This document shows positions 24,924-33,235 of a DNA stretch of 64,000 bases, piece after piece. The translations under genes were made by a program, and so were the position numbers. Numbering within the stretch: the first letter of the stretch is position 1; the number at the start of each line of letters is the position of its first letter. The notes under the pieces are model-generated. The model ran no database searches. It was not told where the DNA came from and worked only from the letters and a program-made list of their open reading frames with translations. Origin of the DNA: Sva-07 sp963793335 (GTDB taxonomy: Bacteria > Actinomycetota > Acidimicrobiia > Acidimicrobiales > Ilumatobacteraceae); assembly GCA_963793335.1 (NCBI GenBank), contig CAWBZS010000001.1, positions 868,001-932,000 of the forward strand, written 5' to 3'.

Positions 24924-25739
24924 GTGAGCCACGTGCCTCCCCCGGATTCGAACGAGCACTCGCCGACGCCACCGCCACCGCCTCCGCCTCCACCTCCCCC
25001 TCCATCAGGGCTGGTTCCGCCACCGGGCTATGCGGGGTACGACAATCAGCCGGCTCCTGCCCAGGGATGGCGCAGGATCGGTGGACTGGCCGCCGCTGCG
25101 ACGGTGACGACCCTGATCGCCGGCATCGGAGGTGTGATCGCCGCGATCTTGTCCTCGGGCCAGAGCACCGACGCCGAGGACTTCCTTGCCGGCAGCATCT
25201 CCGAGGCCGAGTTCGACACTGCGTTGGCGCCGGCCAATTCGATCCAGGTACTCGTCACCGTGGCGACGCTCGCGACCGCCGTGCTCTCCATCATCTGGAT
25301 GTACCGAATCGCCACCAACGTCCGAGCGTTCGGGCGGGCCACCACCTGGAGCCCGCTCTTCGCGATCTTCGGCTGGGTGCTGCCGCCTGGCGTGCTGTAC
25401 GTCATCCCCTTTCTCGTGCTGCGCGAACTCTGGAAGGCCTCCGATCCGTCCCCGACATCCACCGGCGATCGGTGGCGGCAGTCGGGCGACAACGTCGTGC
25501 TGTGGGTGTGGTTCGCGCTGTTCGGACTCGTGACGGCCGTGCTGTTCGCCGTGGATCTGTCGTCCGGCGACCTGGGCGCCGCCACCAGCCCCAACCGCAC
25601 GACCATCGCTGAGAGCCTGATCGACTTCGATGCGCTCGACTGGCTGTCGCCGCTGGTGACACTCGGTGCCGCCATTGCCTGGGTGGTCTTCCTCCGCCAG
25701 CTCACCGCCCGCCACCGTCAGTTGACCAACGGGTCCTGA
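24924..25739 (+). CDS. DUF4328-like membrane protein with polyproline N-terminus
   Basis: The 271-residue protein begins with a cytoplasmic tail holding a run of twelve prolines (about residues 16-27), then four to five membrane helices: IGGLAAAATVTTLIAGIGGVIAAIL, IQVLVTVATLATAVLSIIWMYRIA, LFAIFGWVLPPGVLYVIPFLVLRELW, VVLWVWFALFGLVTAVLFAV and LVTLGAAIAWVVFL. The segment MYRIATNVRAFGRATTWSPLFAIFGWVLPPGVLYVIPFLVLRELWKASDP matches the DUF4328 pattern. Function is unknown. It starts at GTG 24924. It is followed closely by the phosphatase gene. Confidence 0.82.
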   Translation: MSHVPPPDSNEHSPTPPPPPPPPPPPPSGLVPPPGYAGYDNQPAPAQGWRRIGGLAAAATVTTLIAGIGGVIAAILSSGQSTDAEDFLAGSISEAEFDTALAPANSIQVLVTVATLATAVLSIIWMYRIATNVRAFGRATTWSPLFAIFGWVLPPGVLYVIPFLVLRELWKASDPSPTSTGDRWRQSGDNVVLWVWFALFGLVTAVLFAVDLSSGDLGAATSPNRTTIAESLIDFDALDWLSPLVTLGAAIAWVVFLRQLTARHRQLTNGS

Positions 25740-25755
25740 TCACTCGGCCGCCACC

Positions 25756-26226
25756 ATGAGCAAGCCCGACCTCATCTATCTCGTCCGTCACGCCAAAGCG
25801 GGCGAACGGCGCTTGTGGGAGGGCAACGACGAGGAACGCCCACTCAGCAAGATCGGATGGAAGCAGTCCGAGGCAATCGGCAAGCGACTCGCCGCCCGAA
25901 ACGCGACATCGCTGTACGCAAGCCCCTACGTCCGCTGCATCCAGACGCTCGAACCGCTTGCGAAGCGACTCGGTGTCGACGTCCAGCCGGAACACCGCCT
26001 CTACGAGGGCGAGCCGTTCGAACCTGTCTTGGACCTGCTCGGTGAGGTGGGCACCGGTGCGGTGCTGTGCAGCCACGGCGACATCGTCCCCGACGTGATC
26101 GGAGCGCTGCACCGCCGCGGCATGGAGGTGCAGTCGCCACCCGACTGGCGCAAGGCCACGATCTGGGTGCTCAAGCGCAAGGGCGACCGCATCACCCGTG
26201 GCAAGGTCTGGCCGCCTCCGAGCTGA
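25756..26226 (+). CDS. SixA-like histidine phosphatase family protein
   Basis: The 156-residue protein has the RHG-type catalytic start YLVRHAKAGERRLWEG, with RHA in place of RHG as in SixA. It also has LYASPYVRCIQTLEPLAKRL and a second catalytic His in VLCSHGDIVPDVIGAL. SixA-type enzymes remove phosphate from phosphohistidine or small phosphoesters. The short length fits. The gene converges on ccmI, with 29 bases between. The substrate is unknown. Confidence 0.9.
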   Translation: MSKPDLIYLVRHAKAGERRLWEGNDEERPLSKIGWKQSEAIGKRLAARNATSLYASPYVRCIQTLEPLAKRLGVDVQPEHRLYEGEPFEPVLDLLGEVGTGAVLCSHGDIVPDVIGALHRRGMEVQSPPDWRKATIWVLKRKGDRITRGKVWPPPS

Positions 26227-26255
26227 GGCGGTGCTGCGTACCGGCGGGCGACGCG

Positions 26256-27017
26256 TCAGCCGGCTTCGGCGCGGATCTCGGCGGCGAAGCTCTGCACGAG
26301 CGAGGCGACCTCGCCAGGAGGGTTGCTCGCCTCGCAGCGCTCGATGTGCGGGAGTGCCGCCTCGGCGTCACCTCGGAACTGAAATTCGACGATCGCAAGG
26401 AAGCACTGCGGATCGGCGTAGTCGGGTTCCAGCTCGACCGCCTGCCCAAGGGCCAGCACCGCAGCGTCGTAGCGCTCGGCCGCCCTGCTCTGGTCGGGGT
26501 TCTGACGTGTGAGGAGCGCCAGTGTCCAGCCGAAGTAGGCCACCGCCTCGGCGTTTTCCCGACCACGGGCACGTTCCATCTCGATCACTTCGGCAAACAG
26601 GGCATTGGCGGTGGCGAAGTCGCCGGCACTCTGGGCGTCACGAGCGTTGGTGAGCACGATGCGTGACTCGTCGCCCGGTGTGAGACCGGTCATCTCCTGC
26701 CCCGAGGAACGTTCACCCCAGGCACCCGCCAGCACGAATCCGACACCGACCGAGCCGACGACTACCGCAGCAGCCACGGCGATCGTGCGACTCCAACGAC
26801 GCGGCTTCGCCGTGGGAAGCGCCGCCTGGCCTTCATCGATCTGTCGCAGCACCGTGGCGGCACGCATCGTGTAGCCGTCTTTGAGCGACCGGTAGTCGAG
26901 GTCGTCGACGTCACCTGCGTCGTGCTCGCGTTCGAGGTCGTTGAGCGATCGCAGCAGGAACCGTCGTTCCTCCTCGAGCGCGGCGAGGCGGTCGATCTGG
27001 GCGCCACTGGCCGTCAT
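26256..27017 (-). CDS. ccmI: CcmI/CycH-like TPR protein, last gene of the ccm operon
   Basis: The 253-residue protein has an N-terminal coiled region (RLAALEEERRFLLRSLNDLEREHDAGDVDDLDYRSLKDGY), which matches the first segment of CcmI/CcmH-fusion proteins. One membrane helix (TIAVAAAVVVGSVGVGFVLAG, about residues 78-98) and an external TPR domain (AGDFATANALFAEVIEMER, AVELEPDYADPQCFLAIVEF) follow. CcmI presents apocytochrome c to the heme ligation complex. It overlaps ccmH by four bases (ATGA). The family is moderately conserved, and the operon position supports the call. Confidence 0.8.
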   Translation of the reverse strand: MTASGAQIDRLAALEEERRFLLRSLNDLEREHDAGDVDDLDYRSLKDGYTMRAATVLRQIDEGQAALPTAKPRRWSRTIAVAAAVVVGSVGVGFVLAGAWGERSSGQEMTGLTPGDESRIVLTNARDAQSAGDFATANALFAEVIEMERARGRENAEAVAYFGWTLALLTRQNPDQSRAAERYDAAVLALGQAVELEPDYADPQCFLAIVEFQFRGDAEAALPHIERCEASNPPGEVASLVQSFAAEIRAEAG

Positions 27018-27517
27018 CGACCCGACTCCTCGCTGTCGGCAGCCAACGCTGCTTCGACGAGTGCACGGTCGTCGTCCGACGGTTCGTTCTGTTCGCCCGC
27101 TTCACGCTTCCACTTGCGGAAGACCACCACGAGCGCGGCGAGCCCGCAGGCGAACGCCACGGCGGGCAGCACCCAGACCAGCGCATCGAAACCGCTCGCC
27201 TTGGGCACCAGCAGCACCTCGGCGCCGTATCGCGTTTCGATGAAGGCCACGATCTCGGTGTCGTTGAGGTCGTTGTCGGCAACGAGTTCGGCGAGTTGGT
27301 TGCGCAACGCCACCGAGGCGTTGTTCTGTGACTCGAACACGCTCTCGCCATCGCAGATCGGACACGCCACACGCTTGGCGAGTTCGTCGATGCGGTCTTC
27401 CTGGCTCTGCGGTCCGGTGTCGCGAGTGGTGCCGACCGCCAGGAATCCGGCGAGCACGAACACGAGCAACAGCCAGCCCGGCCAGCGCTTCGCACGAGTG
27501 TTGAGGGTGTTCGCCAT
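27014..27517 (-). CDS. ccmH: Cytochrome c maturation protein CcmH (CycL)
   Basis: The 167-residue thiol oxidoreductase of System I reduces the apocytochrome CxxCH cysteines. It has an N-terminal helix (GWLLLVFVLAGFLAVG), then the catalytic region RIDELAKRVACPICDGESVFESQNNASVALRNQLAELV, whose CPIC corresponds to the family's LRCxxCQNxSI. A second helix (VWVLPAVAFACGLAALVVVF) and a charged tail follow. It starts at ATG 27517 in a TGATG overlap with ccmG and overlaps ccmI. Confidence 0.92.
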   Translation of the reverse strand: MANTLNTRAKRWPGWLLLVFVLAGFLAVGTTRDTGPQSQEDRIDELAKRVACPICDGESVFESQNNASVALRNQLAELVADNDLNDTEIVAFIETRYGAEVLLVPKASGFDALVWVLPAVAFACGLAALVVVFRKWKREAGEQNEPSDDDRALVEAALAADSEESGR

Positions 27518-28146
27518 CAGCGGTACTGCTCGCGATAGTTCACCAGAATCGAGTTGAGCTGCTCGGCGGTGACTTCGGAGATCAGGCGCAGCTGGACCAC
27601 GCCGCTCGGGTCGATGATCCAGGTCTCGGGAACCTGCGCGACCCCGAACGCCACCGGGAACTCGTCTGCCTCGGAGTAGATGGCCGGCCAGTCGCCACCG
27701 TTCTCGGCGAAGAACGCCTCGATCTCGGGTTGCTCGCCGCGTGTGATCACCGAGTACATCTCGGCCCCCTCGGGGCCCAAGGTGGCCTGGTCCTCGGAGA
27801 ACGCAACCAGCTCTGGGTGTTCGCGGATGCAGGGAACGCAGGTGGGGTCGAAGAAGTTGAGCACCACCCAGCTGCCCTTGCGCCGTGAGAGGTCGAACGA
27901 CGTGCCGTCGGAGAGAGTGCCGGTGGCCTCCGGGGCTGGCCGCCCGATCAGCGGCGAATCGGCGCTGGCACCGCCATCGTCGGGCGACGCACCGATGAGC
28001 ACGACGAACAAGCCCACCATCAGCACGGCGATCATCCCGACCACGATCGGAGCGAGGCGGCGGGCACGCCCGGCATCCGCCGCGCCAACAGCGTCGGCGG
28101 GATCGTCGGCTCCAGGCGCCGGAGCGTTGTCGAGCAGATCGCTCAC
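27517..28146 (-). CDS. ccmG: Thiol:disulfide interchange protein CcmG (DsbE)
   Basis: The 209-residue membrane-anchored thioredoxin-like protein has one N-terminal helix (LAPIVVGMIAVLMVGLFVVLIG) and a periplasmic-type TlpA/DsbE domain with SWVVLNFFDPTCVPCIREHPELVAF (active-site CVPC). It also has the cis-Pro loop GVAQVPETWIIDPSG. It keeps apocytochrome thiols reduced, together with CcmH. The start is GTG 28146, four bases inside the end of ccmF (GTGA overlap). Upstream sequence in the same frame is the shadow of ccmF. Confidence 0.94.
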   Translation of the reverse strand: MSDLLDNAPAPGADDPADAVGAADAGRARRLAPIVVGMIAVLMVGLFVVLIGASPDDGGASADSPLIGRPAPEATGTLSDGTSFDLSRRKGSWVVLNFFDPTCVPCIREHPELVAFSEDQATLGPEGAEMYSVITRGEQPEIEAFFAENGGDWPAIYSEADEFPVAFGVAQVPETWIIDPSGVVQLRLISEVTAEQLNSILVNYREQYR

Positions 28147-30203
28147 ACCGGCTCCTCGACCTTCCCGTCGGACGTGTCGTGAGCGTCGGTGGTTCCGGGC
28201 GTCGAGGCGCTCTCGACATCGTCGTCTGGTGGCGGTCCGTCGACTGCGATGGGCGCCGACACCGGGTCGATCGCGATCCGGCGGCGCGAGCCGGGGAATG
28301 CTGCGAGCAGCGTGCCAAGAGCCATGATGCCGCCACCGATCCACAACCACAGGATCATCGGCTTGATGAACACCCGGATCGTGGCCTCGGTGTCGCCGGG
28401 AGCCACGCCCTGACCGAGCGTGAGGTAGATGTCCTCGTTCCACCCGGTGCGCACCGACGGGGTGCCGATCTCGGCGCCGATGTTGAGATAGGTGGTGGCA
28501 GCTGGACGGTAGACCTGCTCTCGGTCGAGCAGCACGTTGGCGGCCACACGACGCTCGCTCCCGCGGTCGTTCGTGCGTTCGTCGACCGACACGAGTTCGA
28601 AGGTGTGTCCACCCCATGACGTCTCTTCGCCCTGGACGAGGTCGAGCGTGGCCGAGTGGGTGAAGCTGTTCGACGAGGCCAGCGCAACGGCGATGATGAT
28701 CACGCCGATGTGCACGACCATGCCACCGTTGGCCCGGCCGACGAAGCCACGCCAACCCTGACGACGAGTGGCCAGTGCGAGCTGTCGCACCGCCGAGCCC
28801 ATCGCGAACCCGGCGAGCGTGAAGGCGATGAGCGGGGCCCAACCATCGGCACCGACGAAGACCGCGATGGCGAGTCCGAGTGCTCCCGCCCACGCCGGCC
28901 AGAACAGTCGGGTGCGCAATAGTTCGCCGGAGGCCTTGCGCCACGGCAGCACCGGGGCGACGCCCATCAGGAACAGCAGCATCAGCCCGATCGGCTGCGA
29001 CAGACGGTCGAAATAGGGGGCGCCGACCAGGGTCTGGCGGTCGTCGAGCGCTTCGACGAGCAACGGGAAGAGCGTGCCGAGCAGGATGACGAACGCCCAC
29101 ACCGTGAACAGCACGTTGTTGGCGAGGAACGATCCTTCTCTGGAGATCGGCGAGTCGATCGAACCCGGCGAACGGAGCCGATCGCCGCGCCAGGCGATCA
29201 ATCCGAGCGACACGACCACGATCAGTCCGAAGAACCCCAGCAACCAGTTGCCGACGGGACCCTCGCCGAAGGCGTGGACCGAACTGATCACGCCGGAACG
29301 GGTGAGGAACGTCCCGAGAATGGTGAGCGCAAAGGTGGCCACCAACAAGCTCAGGTTCCACACACGCAACATGCCGCGGCGCTCTTGGACCAGCACCGAG
29401 TGGATGTAGGCCGTGCCGGTGAGCCACGGCAGCAGCGAGGCGTTCTCGACGGGATCCCACGCCCACACGCCGGACCAGCCGAGCACTTCGTAGCTCCACC
29501 ATCCCCCGAGCAGGATGCCGATGGTGAGGAACGCCCAGGAGAACAGCGCCCAGCGCCGAGTCTCCATCAACCAACCCTCGCCGAGTCGGCCGGTGACCAG
29601 CGCAGCGATTGCGAAGGCGAACGGCACGGTGAACCCGACGTAGCCGAGATACAGAATCGGCGGGTGGAACAGCACCAGGATGTGGTTCTGCAGGAGCGGG
29701 TTCGGACCGGGGCCCGAGGTCACCCCGACCGCGCCGGCGGCGAACGGGTCGGCGGGGCCGAAGCTGAGCATGGCGAAGAACGCCAAGACCACGAACATCA
29801 CGATCAGGGCCCACCCGACGAGGACGTCGTCGGTCCGTTGGCGGAATCGCCACGCAACCGCAGCGGTGAAGCCTGCGAGGGTCAGCACCCACAGCAGGAT
29901 CGACCCCTCGAGTGCGGACCACATCGCCGCGAAGTTGTAGAGCGCCGGCGTGTCGGCTGAGCCCACCTGTTGCACGTAGGCCAGTGAGAAGTCGCGGGTG
30001 ATCAACGCCCGTTGCATCATCACCACGCTGAGCACGATGCCCGCGAAGGCCAGCCAGGCATAGAAGGGGCCCTGCTTGAGCAGCCGTCGATCGTTCTGAC
30101 GGATGCCGTACAGCACCGCCAGCGCTCCGAACACCGACGACGCCAACGCCAGCAGCAGCCCGGCACTGCCGAGCGCCGAGTTGATGCTCGCCGCGAACAT
30201 CAT
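28143..30203 (-). CDS. ccmF: Cytochrome c heme lyase subunit CcmF
   Basis: The 686-residue multi-pass membrane protein attaches heme to apocytochrome c. The heme-handling WWD motif is GGWWSYEVLGWSGVWAWDPVENASLLPWL (near residue 235). Other conserved segments are QNHILVLFHPPILYLGYVGFTVPFAFA (one His ligand region) and THSATLDLVQGE with FIKPMILWLWIGGGIMALG at the C-terminal end. Length is close to the family average. Its last bases overlap ccmG. ATG 30200 is an alternative start. It is the core of the operon. Confidence 0.97.
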   Translation of the reverse strand: MMFAASINSALGSAGLLLALASSVFGALAVLYGIRQNDRRLLKQGPFYAWLAFAGIVLSVVMMQRALITRDFSLAYVQQVGSADTPALYNFAAMWSALEGSILLWVLTLAGFTAAVAWRFRQRTDDVLVGWALIVMFVVLAFFAMLSFGPADPFAAGAVGVTSGPGPNPLLQNHILVLFHPPILYLGYVGFTVPFAFAIAALVTGRLGEGWLMETRRWALFSWAFLTIGILLGGWWSYEVLGWSGVWAWDPVENASLLPWLTGTAYIHSVLVQERRGMLRVWNLSLLVATFALTILGTFLTRSGVISSVHAFGEGPVGNWLLGFFGLIVVVSLGLIAWRGDRLRSPGSIDSPISREGSFLANNVLFTVWAFVILLGTLFPLLVEALDDRQTLVGAPYFDRLSQPIGLMLLFLMGVAPVLPWRKASGELLRTRLFWPAWAGALGLAIAVFVGADGWAPLIAFTLAGFAMGSAVRQLALATRRQGWRGFVGRANGGMVVHIGVIIIAVALASSNSFTHSATLDLVQGEETSWGGHTFELVSVDERTNDRGSERRVAANVLLDREQVYRPAATTYLNIGAEIGTPSVRTGWNEDIYLTLGQGVAPGDTEATIRVFIKPMILWLWIGGGIMALGTLLAAFPGSRRRIAIDPVSAPIAVDGPPPDDDVESASTPGTTDAHDTSDGKVEEPV

Positions 30204-30240
30204 CGTCCCGTCACCTCGTCGGCCATCGAACGGCGCTTCA

Positions 30241-30768
30241 TCACGTGGTGACGGCGTCGGGGCAGCCGGCCAGTTCGGCGTCGGTGACCCGTTCGTCGTT
30301 CACCGCGACGTACTCGTCGGAGTGCTTGACCTCGACGCGATCGCCGAGCAGCGTGCCGTCTTCGACAACGCCGTGCACCACGACGGGGATGCACTCCTTG
30401 AAGATGCCGCCCGGCTCACCGTCGTAGCTGACCGGAATCGTCTCGCCGTTGAAGGAGATCGTGAACACGGTGGTGTTGGCCACTCGCTCGACGGTGCCCT
30501 CGTCGACGGTGCCCTGCAGCCGGATGCGCCGTTCCTCGTCGCAGCCGTCGCGAGACCCGACCTCGTCGACGTTGCAGTAGTAGTCGACCGCCTGGGTGAG
30601 GAATTGGGTGACGATCACGCCACCGGCGACCACCACGAGCGCGAGCACCAGCATCGGCATCCAGTTTCGTCGTCGTCGAACCGGCGACGCGGGCCCGACG
30701 GGCGACCGCGGAGAGAGATCCATGGCGTCGTCGGTGGCGTCGTTGGTCTCATGCATGTCGCTGTTCAT
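30241..30768 (-). CDS. ccmE: Heme chaperone CcmE
   Basis: CcmE carries heme covalently from CcmABCD to CcmFH outside the membrane. The 175-residue protein has an N-terminal anchor (WMPMLVLALVVVAGGVIVTQFLTQ) and an OB-fold domain. The domain includes RIRLQGTVDEGTV, VVVHGVVEDG and the heme-binding HxxxY motif in VEVKHSDEYV. An extra Cys-containing insert (DYYCNVDEVGSRDGCDEERR) after the anchor is unusual. ATG 30768 is chosen. A GTG overlapping the end of ccmD could extend it by about ten residues. It precedes ccmF by 37 bases. Confidence 0.92.
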   Translation of the reverse strand: MNSDMHETNDATDDAMDLSPRSPVGPASPVRRRRNWMPMLVLALVVVAGGVIVTQFLTQAVDYYCNVDEVGSRDGCDEERRIRLQGTVDEGTVERVANTTVFTISFNGETIPVSYDGEPGGIFKECIPVVVHGVVEDGTLLGDRVEVKHSDEYVAVNDERVTDAELAGCPDAVTT

Positions 30769-30788
30769 CTCACTGCCATTCTGCTCGC

Positions 30789-30923
30789 TCAGAGCCACGG
30801 CTTGTCCACGTCGGGGACCTGTTTTCCGAGTCGTTTTCCAGCGCGCAGCACCCGCCATGACATCAACGACACCGTGGCGAAGGTCAGCACGTAGCCACCG
30901 ATGATGAATCCTGCGTCTTCCAT
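30789..30923 (-). CDS. ccmD: CcmD-like small membrane protein (44 residues)
   Basis: This small reading frame between ccmC and ccmE encodes MEDAGFIIGGYVLTFATV and continues through one membrane helix to a basic stretch (RVLRAGKRLGKQ). That is the exact architecture of CcmD: a short N-terminus, one helix, then a positive cytoplasmic tail. CcmD releases holo-CcmE from CcmABC. ATG 30923 overlaps the ccmC stop (TGATG) and has GGAGGAGA about eight bases upstream, a strong ribosome binding site. Its size, position and topology support the call. Confidence 0.85.
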   Translation of the reverse strand: MEDAGFIIGGYVLTFATVSLMSWRVLRAGKRLGKQVPDVDKPWL

Positions 30924-31771
30924 CAGCCTGTCTCCTCCTGAGTGGGGGCGGTCGGAGTGGACACCGCCGGCGGTGTCTGGACCAAGTCGGCCTCGGTGCG
31001 TCGAGCTGCGAGTGCGGCGTCGAGGCCCTGGTCGTCGAGGAGGTCCTCCATCGCCATCACCCGAGTTCGGTGGATGACGAGCCAGAGATACAGCAGCGAG
31101 AAGGCGATCACCCCGACGAAGAGGCTGAACAGCATCAGGCCGTCCATGCTGACGTCACCGTCGGCATCGAGCACGGTGGCGTCCTGATGCAGGCTGCGCC
31201 AGAGCCGCACACTCCAGTGCACCAGCGGGATCTCGAGCACGGCGATCATGCCGATCACAGCACTGCGCCGAGCGCGTTGATCGTGCGTGCCGCCGAGTCG
31301 GCGTACGGCGAGGTAGCCGATGTAGGTGACGAACAGCAGCGCAGTGGTGGTGAGGCGTGCGTCCCACTGCCAGAACACGCCCCAGGTGAGGCGTCCCCAC
31401 ATCGCACCGATCACCAGCGTCACCGCGACGAACACCGTGCCGATCTCGGCGCTCGCGCCTGCGAGCCGATCCCAGCCAAGCGACTTCTTCTTGCCGAAGA
31501 AGTACAGGCCCGACGCAACGGCGGTGACGATGAACGCGAGGTAGGCGATCCAGATCGTCGGGACGTGCACGTAGAGCAGCCGCACGCTCTCGCGCTGATC
31601 TCGGTCTTCGGGCGAGAAACCGAGGCCGAAGGCCACCAACCACCCCATCGCGACGATGGTGGCGATGCCGATGATTCGGGTGCCGCGTGTGGCGGTTCCG
31701 ACCCCATCTGACGTTCGGACGTCGCTCGCGTCGGTCGGTTCACCGGTGAGCGTGGGATCCGTCGTGGTCAT
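30923..31771 (-). CDS. ccmC: Heme-handling permease CcmC
   Basis: The 282-residue protein has six membrane helices. The WWD-type motif is GAMWGRLTWGVFWQWDARLTTTALLFVTYIGYLA, and His ligands lie in LLYVHVPTIWIAYLAF and in LEIPLVHWSVRLWRSLHQ. CcmC loads heme onto CcmE. Its N-terminus has about 30 extra polar residues and its C-terminus a Pro/Thr-rich tail. It overlaps ccmD and follows ccmB by 58 bases. Confidence 0.95.
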   Translation of the reverse strand: MTTTDPTLTGEPTDASDVRTSDGVGTATRGTRIIGIATIVAMGWLVAFGLGFSPEDRDQRESVRLLYVHVPTIWIAYLAFIVTAVASGLYFFGKKKSLGWDRLAGASAEIGTVFVAVTLVIGAMWGRLTWGVFWQWDARLTTTALLFVTYIGYLAVRRLGGTHDQRARRSAVIGMIAVLEIPLVHWSVRLWRSLHQDATVLDADGDVSMDGLMLFSLFVGVIAFSLLYLWLVIHRTRVMAMEDLLDDQGLDAALAARRTEADLVQTPPAVSTPTAPTQEETG

Positions 31772-31829
31772 GTCCGTTCCTGCTGATGGGGGATGGTTGG
31801 CGTTGTTCGGGTCGCGATTCGCTTGTCGA

Positions 31830-32513
31830 TCATTCGTCGATCAGAGGCCCGAAGGCCATCGCTCCGCCGACACCGAAGGCAACGGCGAAGACGACCAGCA
31901 GGCCCACCCAGGGCCAGCCGTCCGACACCACCGCCCCTGCGGTACCGAGCGCTGCTTCGACCGCTCGAGTTGCTCCGATCAGGACGGGCGCCACCGCAGG
32001 GAACGTGAGGAGCGGGAGCAGTGTCTCCCGACCTGAGAATCCTGCGGCAAGGCCTCCGTACAGGGTACCGACCGCGGCGAGCCCGCACGTCGCGGAGATC
32101 AGGGTTATGACGAGAAGCACACCACCTTCCGCGGGGACCGTCTGGCCGTAGAGCACGATCGCTGCGAACAGCAACACCACCTCGAGCACCAACAACTGCA
32201 CACCGAGGGCGACGGCCTTGCCGAGGTAGATCGCACGTGAGTCGACGCCGGCGACCCGGAGCGCATCGAGGGCGCCGTCGTCGGTCTCCACAGCGAACGA
32301 CCGCTGCACCAGCACCAACATCGAGAACAACGTGGCCAACCACACCAGGCCAGGGGCGACGCGTTGGAGTACCGAGTCGGCGTCGAGGGCGAACGCGAAG
32401 ATCACCATCGTGACCCCCGCGAACGGCAGCACCTGGTTGACGAACACCCTGCTGTGCCACTCGATTCGGAGGTCCTTGGCTGCGACGAGCCGTGCCACCC
32501 TCAGCGCGTTCAC
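31830..32513 (-). CDS. ccmB: Heme exporter permease CcmB
   Basis: The 227-residue protein has six membrane helices (e.g. VNQVLPFAGVTMVIFAFAL, LVWLATLFSMLVLVQRSFA, LLVLEVVLLFAAIVLYG, LVITLISATCGLAAVGTLYG, WVGLLVVFAVAFGVGGAMAFG). It shows the CcmB signature AKDLRIEWHSR at the N-terminus and ETDDGALDALRVAGVDSRAIYLGKA. With CcmA it forms the ABC-type part of the complex that releases holo-CcmE. It overlaps ccmA by four bases. The call rests on homology and context together. Confidence 0.92.
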   Translation of the reverse strand: MNALRVARLVAAKDLRIEWHSRVFVNQVLPFAGVTMVIFAFALDADSVLQRVAPGLVWLATLFSMLVLVQRSFAVETDDGALDALRVAGVDSRAIYLGKAVALGVQLLVLEVVLLFAAIVLYGQTVPAEGGVLLVITLISATCGLAAVGTLYGGLAAGFSGRETLLPLLTFPAVAPVLIGATRAVEAALGTAGAVVSDGWPWVGLLVVFAVAFGVGGAMAFGPLIDE

Positions 32514-33160
32514 ATCTGCACCTCATGGACCCGCCCAGCGATCACGTCGACCGCACGCGACGCGAGCGCGCCGGCACGCTCGAGTTCGTGACTGGCGACG
32601 AGGATCGTTGCGCCGGACGCCGCTGCCTCGTGCAAGGTGCGGTCGAGTTCGTCGCGCGCCGAGGCGTCGAGACCTGCGTGGGGTTCGTCGAGCAGCCACA
32701 GCTCGGCGCGCCGGGCGATCAGACAGGCGAGCGCGGTCCGCCGCTTCTGGCCGGCAGAGAGCTTGCGCACCTCGACGTCAGCGAGTCGGTCGGCGATGGC
32801 GAGCCGCTGCATGGCCGCAACGGTCTCGGTGTCGGTCGCTCCCACCGTCGAGCCCCAGAAACGGACGTTCTCGGCCACCGTCAGGTCGAGGTAGAGACCG
32901 TTCTGGTGTCCGAGCAATCCAACGGTCCGTCGGATCGCCTCGCGTTGCTGGGTGAGATCGAGCCCGAGCACGCTGCCAGCGCCACGCACGATCGGGAGCA
33001 ACCCTGCACACACCCGCAACAGGCTCGTCTTGCCAGCACCGTTCGGGCCACGCAGGAGCAGGATCTCTCCGCGCTCGACTCGAAGGCTCGCCCCCGCCAA
33101 CACCGGGAACTGCCCAAGCACGGCAACGGCATCGTCGAGGTGCACGACCGGCTCGGACAT
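32510..33160 (-). CDS. ccmA: ABC-type ATPase CcmA, first gene of the ccm operon
   Basis: The 216-residue ATPase has Walker A RGPNGAGKTSLLRVCAGLLP, Q-loop LLGHQNGLYLDLTVAENVRFW, signature LSAGQKRRTALACL (VRKLSAGQ) and Walker B LWLLDEPHAGLDASARDELD. The HQNGL..LTVAENV segment is typical of CcmA. It powers CcmE release together with CcmB. It is the promoter-proximal gene of a nine-gene minus-strand operon and is divergent to sortase 1, with 75 bases between the starts. Confidence 0.95.
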   Translation of the reverse strand: MSEPVVHLDDAVAVLGQFPVLAGASLRVERGEILLLRGPNGAGKTSLLRVCAGLLPIVRGAGSVLGLDLTQQREAIRRTVGLLGHQNGLYLDLTVAENVRFWGSTVGATDTETVAAMQRLAIADRLADVEVRKLSAGQKRRTALACLIARRAELWLLDEPHAGLDASARDELDRTLHEAAASGATILVASHELERAGALASRAVDVIAGRVHEVQM

Positions 33161-33235
33161 CGGCGATCACGCTACGGCCAAACTCCACACCGACCGCGAT
33201 CCGCTGACCGTGTCGACCAGATAGTTTCGGAGCCC

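Noticed and set aside
28183..29960. Plus-strand open frames inside the ccm operon
   Set aside because: Antisense to ccmF and ccmG; no domain and shadow composition.
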